Positions 22,200-35,700 of a stretch of DNA of 64,000 nucleotides are shown here, in pieces. A model generated the notes under the pieces. It was not told the DNA's origin, made no database searches, and saw only the letters and a list, made by a program, of their open reading frames with translations. The first letter of the stretch is position 1. Every line of letters starts with the position of its first letter. Origin of the DNA: Brachionus rotundiformis. Lineage: Eukaryota; Rotifera; Eurotatoria; Ploima; Brachionidae. Both the position numbers and the translations under genes were made by a program. The stretch covers positions 878,107-942,106 of the forward strand of contig JAESIW010000200.1 of NCBI GenBank assembly GCA_016802295.1, in the 5' to 3' direction.

Positions 22200-25100
22200 T
22201 TATAGAAATGCTAAATGGGATGAATTGAAACAACTTGTATCATTTGGATTATCAGCTTCTTTGGCTGATAAGCTATTTGAATTAAGCATGATATTCAAAA
22301 AATTCGAATCGGTCAAAATTTTGGAAGTATCATTACCATTTGTGGACTCATTAGCTGAAATTTCCATAGGATCCATGTCTTTAATTCGATTTAACTTTAA
22401 AAAAGATTTCGATTGATTTTCACCAAACATTTTCAAGAAATAATCACATTTGTACAAAAAATTGGCTATCATGACTTTAACCTTCAAAGAAATAAAATTA
22501 TAATCATCATCATTATTTTATCACCTACTAAAATTAGTTTATTAACTATTTTTACTAAAAAAACTTGTCTTTTTTATCAAAAATGATTTTAAAATATGTA
22601 ATTTCTCAATAAAATAATTTTTTTTTGATATTTTTGCCAAAATTTTTATTAATATTTGATTAGAGAGTAAAAATGGGAGAATCAAATTGATTCATAATCT
22701 TAGATCTAGATTATCAGTAAATGTTTATTCGTTAAATGCTGTAAATATGTTAAGGCACTGGTCAATTGATACCTTGAGTGACAAAAAATTTGTTGATAGT
22801 ATTGATTATAGTGAAAAAGGTTGGAAATTGGCTTTAAGTTATCTTTATAGTGGAAAGGCAGTAATAAAGCGTCTTGGCCATAGTAAAAGTTTCGTATTAA
22901 CTAATTTTATATACATGAGATTTGACAAATTAAAATCAAAAAAATATTTAGCAAAAAGAAATAAAAATTGACTAATTACTTAGAATAAATATATTTAGAC
23001 AATAAAAAATTAATCGAGTCATAAACTAATTATTTTTTAACAACAATTTTGTCAGAAAGTAATTATTTCTGAAATACAGGTAATATTTTCTCAAATTAAT
23101 TTGTTTTAAGGCACTTTTTATCACCAAAATATTTAATCATAATACTTTAGAAACCTTGTTTGATCATGATGAAAAAAGTCTATCTTTTTATAAAACCAAA
23201 TTAAAAATCTAGATAAAATAAAGAAAATATAAACCTTAAAAAATAAGGCTAACTAATCATTCAGCAACCGATGACCCATATATGTTTAATCAGGAATAAG
23301 TTAATTTTTATTTGATCTTTTTTTATCTTTACTTTTATCAAAATAAATGAAAATATAAAATATTGTAAGGATTTATTAATTACATAAGTTTATTTCTAAA
23401 TATATTGATGACTTAATTATTATAAAATGGAGATTCATTGTATCCTACATGATAACTAGCTGTCTTTTTTTTGCTAAAAATTTTTACCTGAGCTCTTCCT
23501 TGAAGTTCCATTGCTTCGCGAACCATGCGATTGCTATCAGAAACAATTGTTTTAATATTTTCTACTATGATTAGATTATTTTTATTTTGACCAATATCCG
23601 ATACCAGATCGTCCAAAATAATGTTTAGAAATTCTACTAAATTGTACATAGAGTAGCTACTTTTTGAGAAGATATCTTGGCAAGTGGTTTTTAGTTCCTT
23701 GACAAGATCGAGTATGCTTTCTGACAAAGCAGTTTTGGTTTCTTTGAAATTGTTTAAGAGCAGAAAAGCACATCCATAGGTCAATTGGCGCTTGAATGTC
23801 CTTATTGGACAGCAATCATTTGGGAGAAAAGACATTAAATAAAGAAGCTGGTGAAAGGCTGTACTGTTTATATTTTCTGTTTTATTGGCATCAACCATGT
23901 TCAAAAGAGATGATGTAAGCTGCTTAATGTATTTTTCTATTGAATTGGAATCATAGGCTTCGAATAAGGCCGAAAACAGGAAGGACATATCAGCATTGAT
24001 TCCGCACAATTCATTGTAATTGGAATCTAATATTATCAAACAAAGCAAATAAAATATGAAATTTATTTCCTCATTGGAATAAAATGATTTTCTTGAATTT
24101 AAAATTTATTTTCATTTATTAAAATTTAAGGCTCATACTTCATATTCAGCGAATTCATTAGCAAAGTTATAACATTTGATAAAACAAGTTCCATATTGGC
24201 TGAATTTGGAGAAATTTTTGTTGTTGTTGAAGTTTTAGCTTTTGCCAAAATTTCTTCATATCTTAACAAAATTATTTTTTAAAATTATTAATTTAACAGG
24301 CCCAGTGATATCAGCAAGATGTCATACAAAGAAAATAAGATTTTTCTTTGAAAAAAAGAATTGAATAGAATTTTTTTCAAACACAATTTACCAAAAATAA
24401 CTTGCCGAAAAGGAAAAGTAAGACCCTACATTGTTTTTTTGTACATGTGAACAGAAACTGAAATGAAAATTTGAGATCTTTGATAACAAACCAATGTCCG
24501 GTTGACCAGTTTGTTGGAGTTATTCGATTCAATAACAAATGAACTTGCCAAAGGGGATGCATTTGCCATTTTACAGCTCAAATTTTGTCTCAGCTCAGAA
24601 TATTTGGTAAAACAATATTGGAAAAGGTGCAACAGAGAGCCACAAGAATATCAATCATGCATGGAGACCTAAGTTACATGGAAAAATGAGAGAAGTGGGA
24701 CTATCAGCATTTGAATCGAGAAAAGTGAGAGGATATTCAAATTTTGACCTGCTTAGAAATGGTAAAATTGGCATACAAACCATTAGTCAAGAACAAACAT
24801 AATTTAACAGATCCTATGGTATCAGCAAATGCTCATACCAAGAAAATAATATGGCAAGCAGATAAATAAATGTTTGAAATGTAAAATGGAATGCATTACC
24901 AAAAGAAGTGACTAAAGCAAAAGTATGTCAAGTAATTTAAAAACCTCTTGAATTTTTTTCCAAAAAAAAGTTTAGATTTTTTTAAAAAATCAAAAAACTA
25001 AAAATTTCAATTTCTTAGCATTAAATATTTAGCAAAAAAATTTCTAATAAAATAATTTAAATGTTATTATCACTCATAAAATTTTAAATTAATATTGATA

Positions 25101-27241
25101 AAATTAACGCTGTCAAATGCTTCGAATTTTCTAGCTAGTGATTTGAAAAAAATCATTTGGTTATTAGTTTCAACACTTCAACATCTGATTAAATATCTTC
25201 AAGCTAAGAAATTATTTTAGCAATTTTATTCATTTTTAAGACTTGTTTATTGGAAAAAAAAATCTTTTTTTATTGATTTTTGTGCAAAATTGGAACAAAA
25301 TCATGGTCACAATGGATCAGTTGATAGCTTTTAAATCCACACTACACATTTTTTTAATTTACCAGAATCATGTCCACTTTAACCAAAACAAAAGATGTAC
25401 CAATCAAGAAGCAGCCTACAGCTGCAAAGTCTTCTAATGCTTAAAAAGTATAATCCAAATTTAAAACACCAGATGGATTCTAACTGATTGAATTCTACTT
25501 TTAGCTATGGTGTGGATAAGGGAAACTTGGACTACCAAGTTTAAAAAAATGGTTAGTCCTGTGATTAAAAGAAATTAGAAGTTTAATTTTTGATTAATTC
25601 GAGCCAGGCTAAGAATTTATTTGGAAAAATTTTGCACCACTTATAAAAGGGAAATAAGGCTTTTTAAATACGAGTGTTTATTAATTCACAATATTTTTAA
25701 TTAAAATTAATTCATTAAAAAATCATTATTTAAATCTAAAATATATAATTACCTCAGATCTTTGATTATTTTGTTTTGTAGAATAGTATTTTTAAAAAAT
25801 TCGTCCAATTTATCTTCACTCAGACCTAAAAATAATACTAATAATTCAAGCTAATAGTTACACATTTTTCTACCTAAATATTGGAAAATTTTAAACAGCA
25901 ACTTCGCTCCAAAATACCATTTGGCATCATTTAATTTTTCCTTTTTAAATTTAATATTTTTTAAATTATTATTTTTTAATGATTAGCTCACTTCCAAGAG
26001 CATGTTGTTAACTACTCCAAAAACTGAAATTATCTTTACACTCGACTGCTCTGTCAATGAATTCAAAAGTAATAAGTCGATTGTGATATTCTTCATCTCA
26101 TTAGTTGGTATTTGGGCAAAAAATATGCTCAGATTTAATGTATCCACTCGGTTGGTTACCAAATTCCGGACAGACTTGTCGTCATTGAGTGAAGGGTTTT
26201 GTATTTTAACAGATGTCTTGAAATTCATGGAGAAAGCTTCATCTGGAAGCAAAAAATAATCGCCTGGTAAATTTTCTACTGAGAATATCTGGTCCAATGC
26301 TGGCTTATATGGAATCAACGGGTCAATTTGTGTATCAAGTTTATTCAAAAAATTTATTTGCTTATCATCCAGCAGAATATTATCTTGAAAAAATAATATT
26401 TATCTTTATGTATTTANNNNNNNNNNNNNNNNNNNNNNNNNNNNNNNNNNNNNNNNNNNNNNNNNNNNNNNNNNNNNNNNNNNNNNNNNNNNNNNNNNNN
26501 NNNNNNNNNNNNNNNNNNNNNNNNNNNNNNNNNNNNNNNNNNNNNNNNNNNNNNNNNNNNNNNNNNNNNNNNNNNNNNNNNNNNNNNNNNNNNNNNNNNN
26601 NNNNNNNNNNNNNNNNNNNNNNNNNNNNNNNNNNNNNNNNNNNNNNNNNNNNNNNNNNNNNNNNNNNNNNNNNNNNNNNNNNNNNNNNNNNNNNNNNNNN
26701 NNNNNNNNNNNNNNNNNNNNNAACGGGTCAATTTGTGTATCAAGTTTATTCAAAAAATTTATTTGCTTATCATCCAGCAGAATATTATCTTGAAAAAAAT
26801 AATATTTATCTTTATGTATTTATCATTTGATATAAAAATTGTACCACTTATTTCCTCGTCACTTACTACTTGACCAAGATAGTCAAAATGGACCCCATCA
26901 CCACTTATAATGTTCTTGGAAGATTAAAAATTTTCCATTTAATAATTTCCTATCTTACTTCCATTATTTTCTTGTTTTCTTTATATTCGGTAAATTGTTT
27001 CTTATTTTCGAAAGTAAATTACAAGTATAAATTTTGAGAAAAATTACAATTTTTTCCCTGAAGTCATTGATGCGTTTGAAAGTGTTCTTTAAATAAAAAT
27101 TGATAAAATTGAATCTATTATCAAAAGCTGTACTTTAGGTGATTGTGAGAGAATGTTTTGTTTGCTTGATGCAGATGAACTAGAATTAATATTTTCCTCG
27201 GCAAATGACACATCTGGTAAAACATCTAAATCGTCTTCCAT
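22200..27241 (-). CDS. ten-exon gene, 599 aa alpha-helical protein of uncertain family
   Basis: Exons in gene order: 27241-27134, 27086-27048, 27000-26959, 26914-26845, 26383-25992, 25940-25874, 25825-25753, 24261-24139, 24091-23488, 22481-22200. Phases agree throughout. The N-terminus is acidic (MEDDLDVLPDVSFAEE) and Ser-rich, followed by basic NTFKRINDFREKIKQF, SGDGVHFDYLGQVVSDEEIS, IFSVENLPGDYFLLPDEAF, then long helical stretches (MYNLVEFLNIILDDLV; VKVMIANFLYKCDYFLKMF) and a polar tail. The layout vaguely recalls the FAM178/SLF2 family (SMC5/6 localisation factor) or the helical part of FANCI; neither can be confirmed by eye. Intron 4 contains the assembly gap, introns 7 and 9 contain mobile-element debris. 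It ends 146 bases upstream of TYW3. Confidence 0.75.
22660..23345 (-). repeat. dispersed element inside intron 9 of the ten-exon gene
   Basis: The part 23130-23345 matches 5150-5470 in inverted orientation. A short open frame on the + strand (22687-22971, GWKLALSYLYSGKAVIKRLG) has no recognised motif. Its relation to the SWIM-finger relic of the first copy is inferred only from the shared flank. Confidence 0.5.
24560..24900 (+). pseudogene. LINE relic inside intron 7 of the ten-exon gene
   Basis: Broken frames read ILEKVQQRATRISIMHGDLS followed by MEK, and VKLAYKPLVKNKHNLTDPM, typical of the region following the reverse-transcriptase domain (VQ.RAT). It is inverted relative to the host gene. 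Confidence 0.6.
26317..26822. other. assembly gap with duplicated flanks
   Basis: 305 undetermined bases (26417-26721) separate two almost identical 100-base flanks: 26317-26416 and 26722-26822, differing by one A in a homopolymer. The flank contains the start of an exon (26383 downwards). The likely reading is contig ends that overlap and were not merged, so the true gap may be absent; a real tandem duplication is the alternative. Confidence 0.9.
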
Positions 27242-29749
27242 TTTTTGGTAAATTTTTCAAAATTTGAATATTTTTAAATTCAATTTGTACAATAATTTTA
27301 TAATTTTGATTAACAAAAATCAAGTTTATTATGAAATTTAATTTAATATTTTTATAGAATAACAAGAATTTTTTTTTTAAAGTCTTTTGTCTTTTATAAA
27401 TAATAATTTTAATTTAATAAAAAATGTAACCATTATTTTACCTTATGTAAAATCGTTAAAAATTAAATCAAAGATCTAAGTGAGATGATATACTTTACTC
27501 ATTTTAATTAAACTTTTGAATAACTATTAGTTAATTAAGAGTCTTTATTTTCAATATTTTTTATAATATTATTTTAAAGTTATATGATTTTAGTGTACAA
27601 AAAAAGTTGATGCGGGATTGTTTTCGATAAAATCTAGTGATTAGTTCATCCAAAGCTCTTGAAATTTTGTGCATATATACATTAGACTTTCGTGATAACA
27701 AAATACTATGTATAATAGATTTCTGCTTTGTTTATACCGGAAATAAATATCATAACCTTTACCCCACCTAAATATCCTCCAAGTCATTGATATTATTTTT
27801 ATAAATATAAATCATCTGATAGAAAATCAAACAAGGATCAAAACGATATATAAATTTTTTTTTATTACATTCGGTTCAAAAGATATACTCAAAAAATCTT
27901 ATTATTTTTACCTTAATTTAATAAGTTAAAAATCTGGTATATTCTTGATTTTGGTCGTATAAATTTTGAATGGAACAAAGTGCTTAAACTAAAGTTTAAA
28001 CACTTTTATAAATTTGATTTATCTTTATAAAAAAATAAAAAATTTTCAAACTTTTGGTCAATTTTTTTTAATGACCATTTTCAAAGTTTAAATTTATATA
28101 CTTAAATTAAAGCTAATAGGCTGAGCTTTTATTTGATATACAATGCTTATTACTGTTTGTTTGTCTCTTAATATCAGAATAAAAAAAAGGGTTTATTTTA
28201 AAGTTTATTAATTATTTGAATAATTTCCTTTTAGATTACATTACGAACTCTTTTAGTACTAGAACAACTGATTTTTTAATTTTTTACCGTCTGTGTTCTA
28301 TTGTAATAAATAGAGTTTATTATCTCACCTTTTCAAAAATTAAGAATTAAATTAATTAACTTAGGATACATAAATATTTATTTTTAGAGACAGTTAATAT
28401 GGTGTTCCAGTTAACAAATGAAAGGTTTTATTGTTAAGAGATTCTTTATTTTTAAAAAAGTACGAAAACGGCCGTTCTAAAATTAAAATAAAAAGATAAG
28501 GCTGAAGTAAGTAAAATTGTTCATTCCGTCTCAAAGAAAAGTGTACAAAATGTGGTTCGAATCATATATAAAAATTGAATTAATATTGTGGTTGACTAAC
28601 GCATGCGAATAAAAATGTAAATACTGAAATAGCAGACATAGCTGGTTGGTTGCAGCAATATCTGCGTATGAGCGTTAGTCAGTCACAATGAAAAAGAAAC
28701 TGATTGGATCAGATGGTGACTTTTGTGTTGTCTTTTGTCAATACACCACAGTTAATTAATCAAATTAATCGAATAAATAATATTATAAATAGAAAAAATA
28801 AAATAATATATTTTATTAAGTGATCGTTTAAGTAATGTAAGAGATCGATTAATAATACCCCTTTATAAAGTATAAAGTTGATAGGTAACTAAAGGTTATA
28901 CGATTTACTAGATAATTGTTTTTTTAAAATTTTCAAATAAGTTGTTGAACTTATTGTTTGGAACAGGAGTTTTTTTTTAATGTTAATTATCCACGTCTGG
29001 TACGACGTGGTGAACAATCTAAAGCTAAGTCAAAAGAATTTGAATTTTTAAATCAAATTCAAATTTAAAATAATTTTTAACAGTATTCATATAAAAATAG
29101 TTTATCAACAAAAAAATTAAAAAGTTTTAGTGCATTTATAATTTTAAAGCTAATGTAAGCTTTTTGACAATCTTTTTGCTAATTCAAACACTTGGTCCGA
29201 ATCAACAGGGTTTTTTAACAAGATGGTTTCATGGACAAATCTTAAATCTCAGCTAAACAAACAGATTGCTCAAAATTTAAAAAAAGTTTATATTCATGGA
29301 TTTAAATAAAATTTGTTTTAAATAATTTGAAGCTTTTATCTTATTTAGATAATTTGAAAAATTTTTCCTACAATCCTAATTTTTTGTCAACAAGAATATG
29401 CTTTTCTTAAGATATATAATTAAGATAAATTACCTTTATGAAATTTGGAAGTTTAAAATTAATCAAAAAAATAATTACCTTAATTTCCTTAACTTTCTTC
29501 TAAAAATGATTAATTTTTGGTCTAATTAAAAAATTGAAAATCAATTTATTTATTTTAAAAAAATGATTAATGATAAAATTATTAAAATTTGCAATTTGAA
29601 TTTTTTTTTAAACGTCTACTAGTATCAAAAATTATAAATTTTAACTCAAAATTATCTAACTTGTGATTTTTATTTTAAAAATGAACCAAAAATAAAGAGC
29701 AAATTTTCAAAAATTACTTAGACAACGGTTAATTAAAAGCAATCAAACA
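27242..29749. other. intergenic between two divergent genes, with one small hairpin
   Basis: About 2.5 kb between the start of the ten-exon gene and the start of INPP5F. It should hold both promoters, but no motif can be named. One inverted repeat at 28584-28690 (TTGTGGTTGACTAACGC / GCGTTAGTCAGTCACAA) could be a tiny foldback element. No RNA gene was recognised. Confidence 0.45.
28584..28690. repeat. short foldback sequence
   Basis: Ends ATTGTGGTTGACTAACGC and GCGTTAGTCAGTCACAAT pair with one bulge. The inner part also pairs partly (GCATGCG / TGCGTATG). Size and shape fit a minimal MITE; no second copy was seen. Confidence 0.45.
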
Positions 29750-32700
29750 ATGTTCAAATTGTTCAAGACAAAGTCACACTCCACCAATTTAATTCCACAT
29801 TACGTTCTTACTCATACCAATAGTGAACAAAGTCTTTGGTTTAACCGAGTCAACGGAGAGATTTACCTCAAATGCTTTGACAATTCTGCTGATTTTGAGC
29901 TTGCCACTGAGCAACCAATTTATGGGTTCATTGGCAAATTTCAAGTTAACCCGAACTACTCACCAAAGTTAATTTTCATCAAAAAAGCAGACAAGGTAGG
30001 AAAATTAAAGGTAAAAAATGAAGAGCACCTGATTTACCGAATTAAAGAAATACTCGTTTTAAACACCACTCCGCCAAGCAACTTTAACCATGACGAAATA
30101 GAATGTGACATTTTGATGATTGACCAAGATTTGAAGCCATCAGCAAGTTTCACAGCATTTAGTTCTTTAATCAATGTAGCACCGAATTCGGTGTCCAGCT
30201 CGACCAGCACCGAAGCCATTTCTAAATTTTCTCCCAACATCACTTCCAAATTTGAAAAAAAAGTTCTCATCGAGGTGTATAAAATATTTCAGGAAAACTC
30301 TGGATCATTTTATTTTAGTTATTCATATGACTTGACCAATTCTGTCCAGCGTCAACAAGAACAATTTGAAAAAGGTGAAAAAAATGGTCAACTAAATTGG
30401 CGCTTGACAGATGAGAGGTTTTTTTGGAACAAGCATTTGCTAAATGACATTTTAGAGATAAACAATGTAGATGTGTTTGTGACACCTATTATACAGGGTT
30501 TTGTACAATTGGAGCAGTATAATATTGGTAGTAGTAAAGATACGGATCCAAAAAAGCAAATAAATGCTCCGGATCCCCTTAGGCTATCGCTCATTTCGAG
30601 ACGCAGCAGATACAGACTAGGTCAGTTATTTTATTAATTAAATTTTATCATCAACCATGTTGGCCTGCTAAACATTAAATAATATTTTAAGAAAATTTAG
30701 CATTTTGATTTTGGTACAAAAGTCTTATTATTAATTTGGAAAGTTTTTTCAACTAAATCAAAAAAATCAAACTTTTATTTATTTAATCAAAGTTTAAGTC
30801 TCATGAGCAAATTGAATTATAATTTATATCTATTGAAGTTAGTGATTAATATTTTATGATCATGGTCAAAAATTGTTTTATTTAAATTTTTTTAGAATTT
30901 TTTAAATTGAAAAATTTAATAAAAAAGATAGATTTTGATGTGTAGCAAACGATGTTGAAATGTAGAGGTTTATAATAATTTTTAAGCATGATCAAAAATT
31001 ATTGATCATTAACTTCAATTTGTCACAATAAATATCAACTATATAATTAAGTAAAATATTCAGTTAATTGTATACAAAAAATTTATTAATATTGTTTAAA
31101 AAAACAAAATTCGATTTTATTTAGTGAAAGTAGTATTAACTTTAAAGCCGATGGTAAAGTGGTACGATCAGATTAAGAGAGATCACCCTCCCCCTTTATC
31201 CTGTTGGATAGCGTTTAGAAATTATAAAGACTAATAAAACTTGTTTGTTTATTTTTGAAAAAATTTTTAAAAAATATACAAAAAAGAACAAATCTGGTAT
31301 TTTGGCAAAATTTAAAATTGAACAAAAAATAAAACATGTTAAATTAGAAGGCAAATCAAAAAACATCTACTTAATTTTTATTGATTTAAAATTTGATTGT
31401 AAATAATTTTCAAGTTTTTATAAGAATTTTAATTTTAAAAAATAACATTCAGTTTATTGTATACAAAAAAATGATTTAGATTAGTTTAAAAACAAACAAA
31501 ATTAAAAAGATGAACAAAATCTAAAAATAAAAATTGTCTTTAAATAGAAATCTTACAAAAACCGCATGAACCGGTTCCCATATATGATTTTGGTAATTAT
31601 TTGTCGAACAAGATTCCAGTTTGGTACTCAGGTTGACTAAAATTTACACTTTTTGAGTTTTTCATGTACTTTTTGATCATTTACCTTTATGTCCCTCAAA
31701 CATGTTTAAAATGACATTTTCAATATTTTAGTTTGGTAATTTGGAAAAGTCTTGAACCTTTTTAGAGAAAAATAAAAATTTTAATAACAGTTATATGGCT
31801 TTTAACTAAGAAATTTAAAATCAACATTTTATCTAATTTATATGGTTCTAATTAATCTATTGAGCTTGGCTATTTTTAGGCACTCGTCTTAAAAGAAGAG
31901 GAATAGATGACCAGGGCAATGTGGCTAATTTTGTAGAAACAGAACAAATCATAAATGTGTACGGTGAGCACACACTTTCATTTGTCCAAATCCGTGGCTC
32001 AATACCTGTCTACTGGAGCCAGCCTGGTATAAAATACAGACCTGCTCCGCGCATCGATAAAAGTGAGTCAATTTTGAATATTTTTTAAAAATTTATTGTA
32101 AATTTAAAAATGCTAAAATCAATTTAAAAAATAATTATATTTATATTTTATTAAAAAATTGATACAATATTATTAAAGCAATAGATAAGTAAGAACCTTT
32201 TAAATTGAATGAAAAATTGTAAATACTGCTTGGCTCAGTGTCTGTTGAGTCAGTAAGACCCGAAGCAGATTTGAGATATTTTCTTTTTGCACCAAGACCA
32301 TTAGCTTCGAACGAGCGTTTAACAACTCTGTCATTTAACTCCTGTATTGGTCTTGAGTTTGTAATTATCTTTGAAATAAGTTAATTAGGGCTTTAATATG
32401 AGAAGATTAAAATTTTACCGAAAATCCATTTTTGTCCTGGGTGCTCTGAAAATCAAGTATTTGTTCATCTGATATGTCCAGCAAAGGGTTATCAATCAAA
32501 TGCCATTCGACCACTTCATCACATCCTGGAGTGGTTAGTGAGCCAGAATAGCGGTAATAATTTCCTAAATCAAAAGGAATCAAATTCTCAAGACTAAAGT
32601 CAGATATGTTTGTTCTTGCTTCATATTCTACAATATTTACCAAAATGTTGGTCAAAGGATTCAAATTTGGATTATCGTGATTAGTTTGTCTAAGCAAGAA

Positions 32701-35700
32701 GCCAATTACTGCAAATTTGTTCTCATCAGTAAGACTCTGGTGCACCAAGTGCAACTCTCCGGCAAATCTGTGTCCATCAACATAGTGCTCAGAACCCCGC
32801 CAGTGAAAATGCATCTGCAAGAACTTGTACTCCATGTCCTCTGGTTTTGATTTGAAATAAAAATTTCGGTTCTTTACCGACATTACCACACTATGTCCAT
32901 TGTTTTTTACCTCCCATACCTCATTATCTGTTTCGTTGATCTTTTCCTCTCTAATCTTTAAAGGTGACAACTCGTCACTGTAAACAGTTTCTGTAAGCTC
33001 AACGTTGATCGGCGACTGCTGCTGTCCGTAGCATTGTGGGTGTGATTTGTGCCAATTGTTTGGTATCAAGCTCCGATCTTGATTTCTGTACCCCCAATGC
33101 TTGATCGGATGATGATGCTCGGCGTCTCGTCTTAATCTAAAGCACTCTATACCACCAAATACCAACAGTATAAAAAGCTTATACATTGTTAGCTCAATTT
33201 TCTAATAACTTTAATGTTAAAATATGTTTAAAACAAAAAAGGTATATTTATTTAACAATATAAAATTTATCAATTTACCAAAGTTATATAACTAATCTTG
33301 GTTTAAAAAATGCTTCAAATAAAGAGTCGCTCGATTCTTATATTAATTTAAGATTTGGGTTATTTGAAAATCTTGTTTTGCTTTTTCTAATTTAAAAAAA
33401 AGGTATTTTATAAACAGGTTTCACCGCTTACTTAAAGAATAAATTTTGCTTTGCTATCATAGCTAGAATTTATCCTGATAATTACTTTCAAAATGCCTAG
33501 TTCAATTATGTCATGTGCCACAAAAAGGAGAATTTTACACATTTTTTCAATTAGATAAGTTTTATTCGAGGATTTTACTAGTGCGTTTGCTCACGTGATA
33601 AGCTCTTATCTAAACTTATTTAGATAAAAATAAATTCTAAAAAATATGGCAAAATTAGATTGATAATTGATAATTTTATTAAATAACAATGCTCATATTA
33701 TTATTTCAATGTTATATATTAAATCTAAACAAGCTAAAATATATTTAGATTTTAGTCAATTTTTTTGCTGGTTTTGTTTATCTCCAATTTTTGAATTGTT
33801 TTTAATATAAAACAAAATTTGTTTTAGCAGATTAAAACTTTATATACAGGTGTATTTTTATAAGCTAATCTGGGTCCATAATACTAAAATTAAAAAAATA
33901 AAATCAAATTAATATTTGCTATATTTTAATCATGAACAAGCAAAAAATTGCTGTAATTATTCTTATTTATTAAAGTTATAATTTTTGATAAATTTTATAC
34001 TGTTTTTAATAATTTTAATAATTAATTATTAAATTCAAATAAAAGTTTGAAAGAATTTATTAAAAAAACTAATCAATCATTGTTTATAATATCTTAAGAG
34101 TGAATAGCACCTAAGTGATGTAGTAATAGGAGTATTAGTAGAAGTAAGACCGCAGGACAAGATGACTCGCAGGGAAACCCCTCAAGGCGGTCGTCTCATT
34201 TGATATTGATCGTTTTTGATTTTAAATGAGTCCACAGTCTCAGAAGCTACTATGTCATCTGGTAGGCCGTTCCATTATTTAGCTGTCCGATTGATGAAGA
34301 AGTTGTGTCTTAGCTGGCAAGAAGTCACAATCTCACGCCGTAGTTTACTTCTCTTCGTGTCTCTCGGCTCGTTGCACCGTGTTATGTCATCTTTGTTCTT
34401 AATGACTTTGAATAGTTAAAACCACGTTGTCGTCTTGCTTCCAGAGATGTAAGATTCATCCGCTAAAGTCTGCTCTCGTACTCCATGACTTTTAAAGCAG
34501 TGGAGACCCTAGTTACTCTTCTCTGGACTTTTTCAAGCGTGTAAATATCTCTCATTATGTCGATACTGAAAACTACAGATGCGAACGAATTTAGGTGGTG
34601 TAGAGTGAAGCCCATAGTTTCACATCCTTAGATACGAATGTATTTTTTAGCATCCCCAGAACTTGGAACATTTGTATTAGATCACCGCGTCTCCTCCTAG
34701 TTGACAGTGTTGTTAGGTTCAGTCTCTTAAGTCTCTCCATATAGTCTTAATCACCAATTACCTCTCAAGTGTGTCTATATCTTTCTTCAGGTAGGGATTC
34801 CAAACTGAAACAGCATATTCAAGATGGGGTCGAACAAGACTTATGTTTATTTTTTAAAAATAGTGATATCATGGTTGTTAAAACCATTTAAATTTGTCCT
34901 ATAATTCGGTTTGCTCTTGTTGATGACGCACCTATTTGTTTACACCATTTCATATCTGTCTTTAATATGACTCCCAGATCTATGAATAATAAAATAATCA
35001 GTTTTTGGATTTTTTTCGGCTTTTTCAGCCACATGCATTACTTGGCATTTCTCAATATTGAGATTCATTTACCATTCGAAAAAACAAGGCTTTCTTGTTT
35101 TTTCAATTACTTCATTAAATATACAGTATATTTTGCAGTCATCCGCATACAGAGAATATCTCTCTTTGAATAAATTTGGAAGGTCATTAATAAATACAAC
35201 AAAGAGAAGAGGGCCAAGTGCAGGACTCTGAGGGACCACACTTGTCACATCTAGCCAATCAGACTTTGTCTAGCTAAGCACCAGTCGTTTTCAATAAAAC
35301 AAAAAGGATTTGAATAGCTAATACATTAATAATAAAAAAATATAAAAATTAAAACTCATATCTAAGTAAAATTTATTTAAAAGAAAATTAAAGCAATAAT
35401 TTTGTTAAAATTAAAAATCATTTCTGTTAAAGAATTTTCTGATCCTCAAAATTCACATAATTTCCGGCTTTTTTCGTCAATCCTTGGTCATCTTTCATTA
35501 AATCTTGAACCACAATATATTTACAAAAATAAATATAAAAAATCTATTTGACAAGCTTAAAATTAATCTAAAAAATTAACGAATATTTTTTTTGTAACAA
35601 TTAAAAATAAAAATAAATAATTCTATTTATTTAGCTTTAGCGGAGAATAAGACTGCCTTTAAAAAACACTTCGACCAATTGTTAGAGAATTATGAAAGCT

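Noticed and set aside
22174..22416. + strand frame of 80 aa
   Set aside because: Antisense of the last exon of the ten-exon gene.
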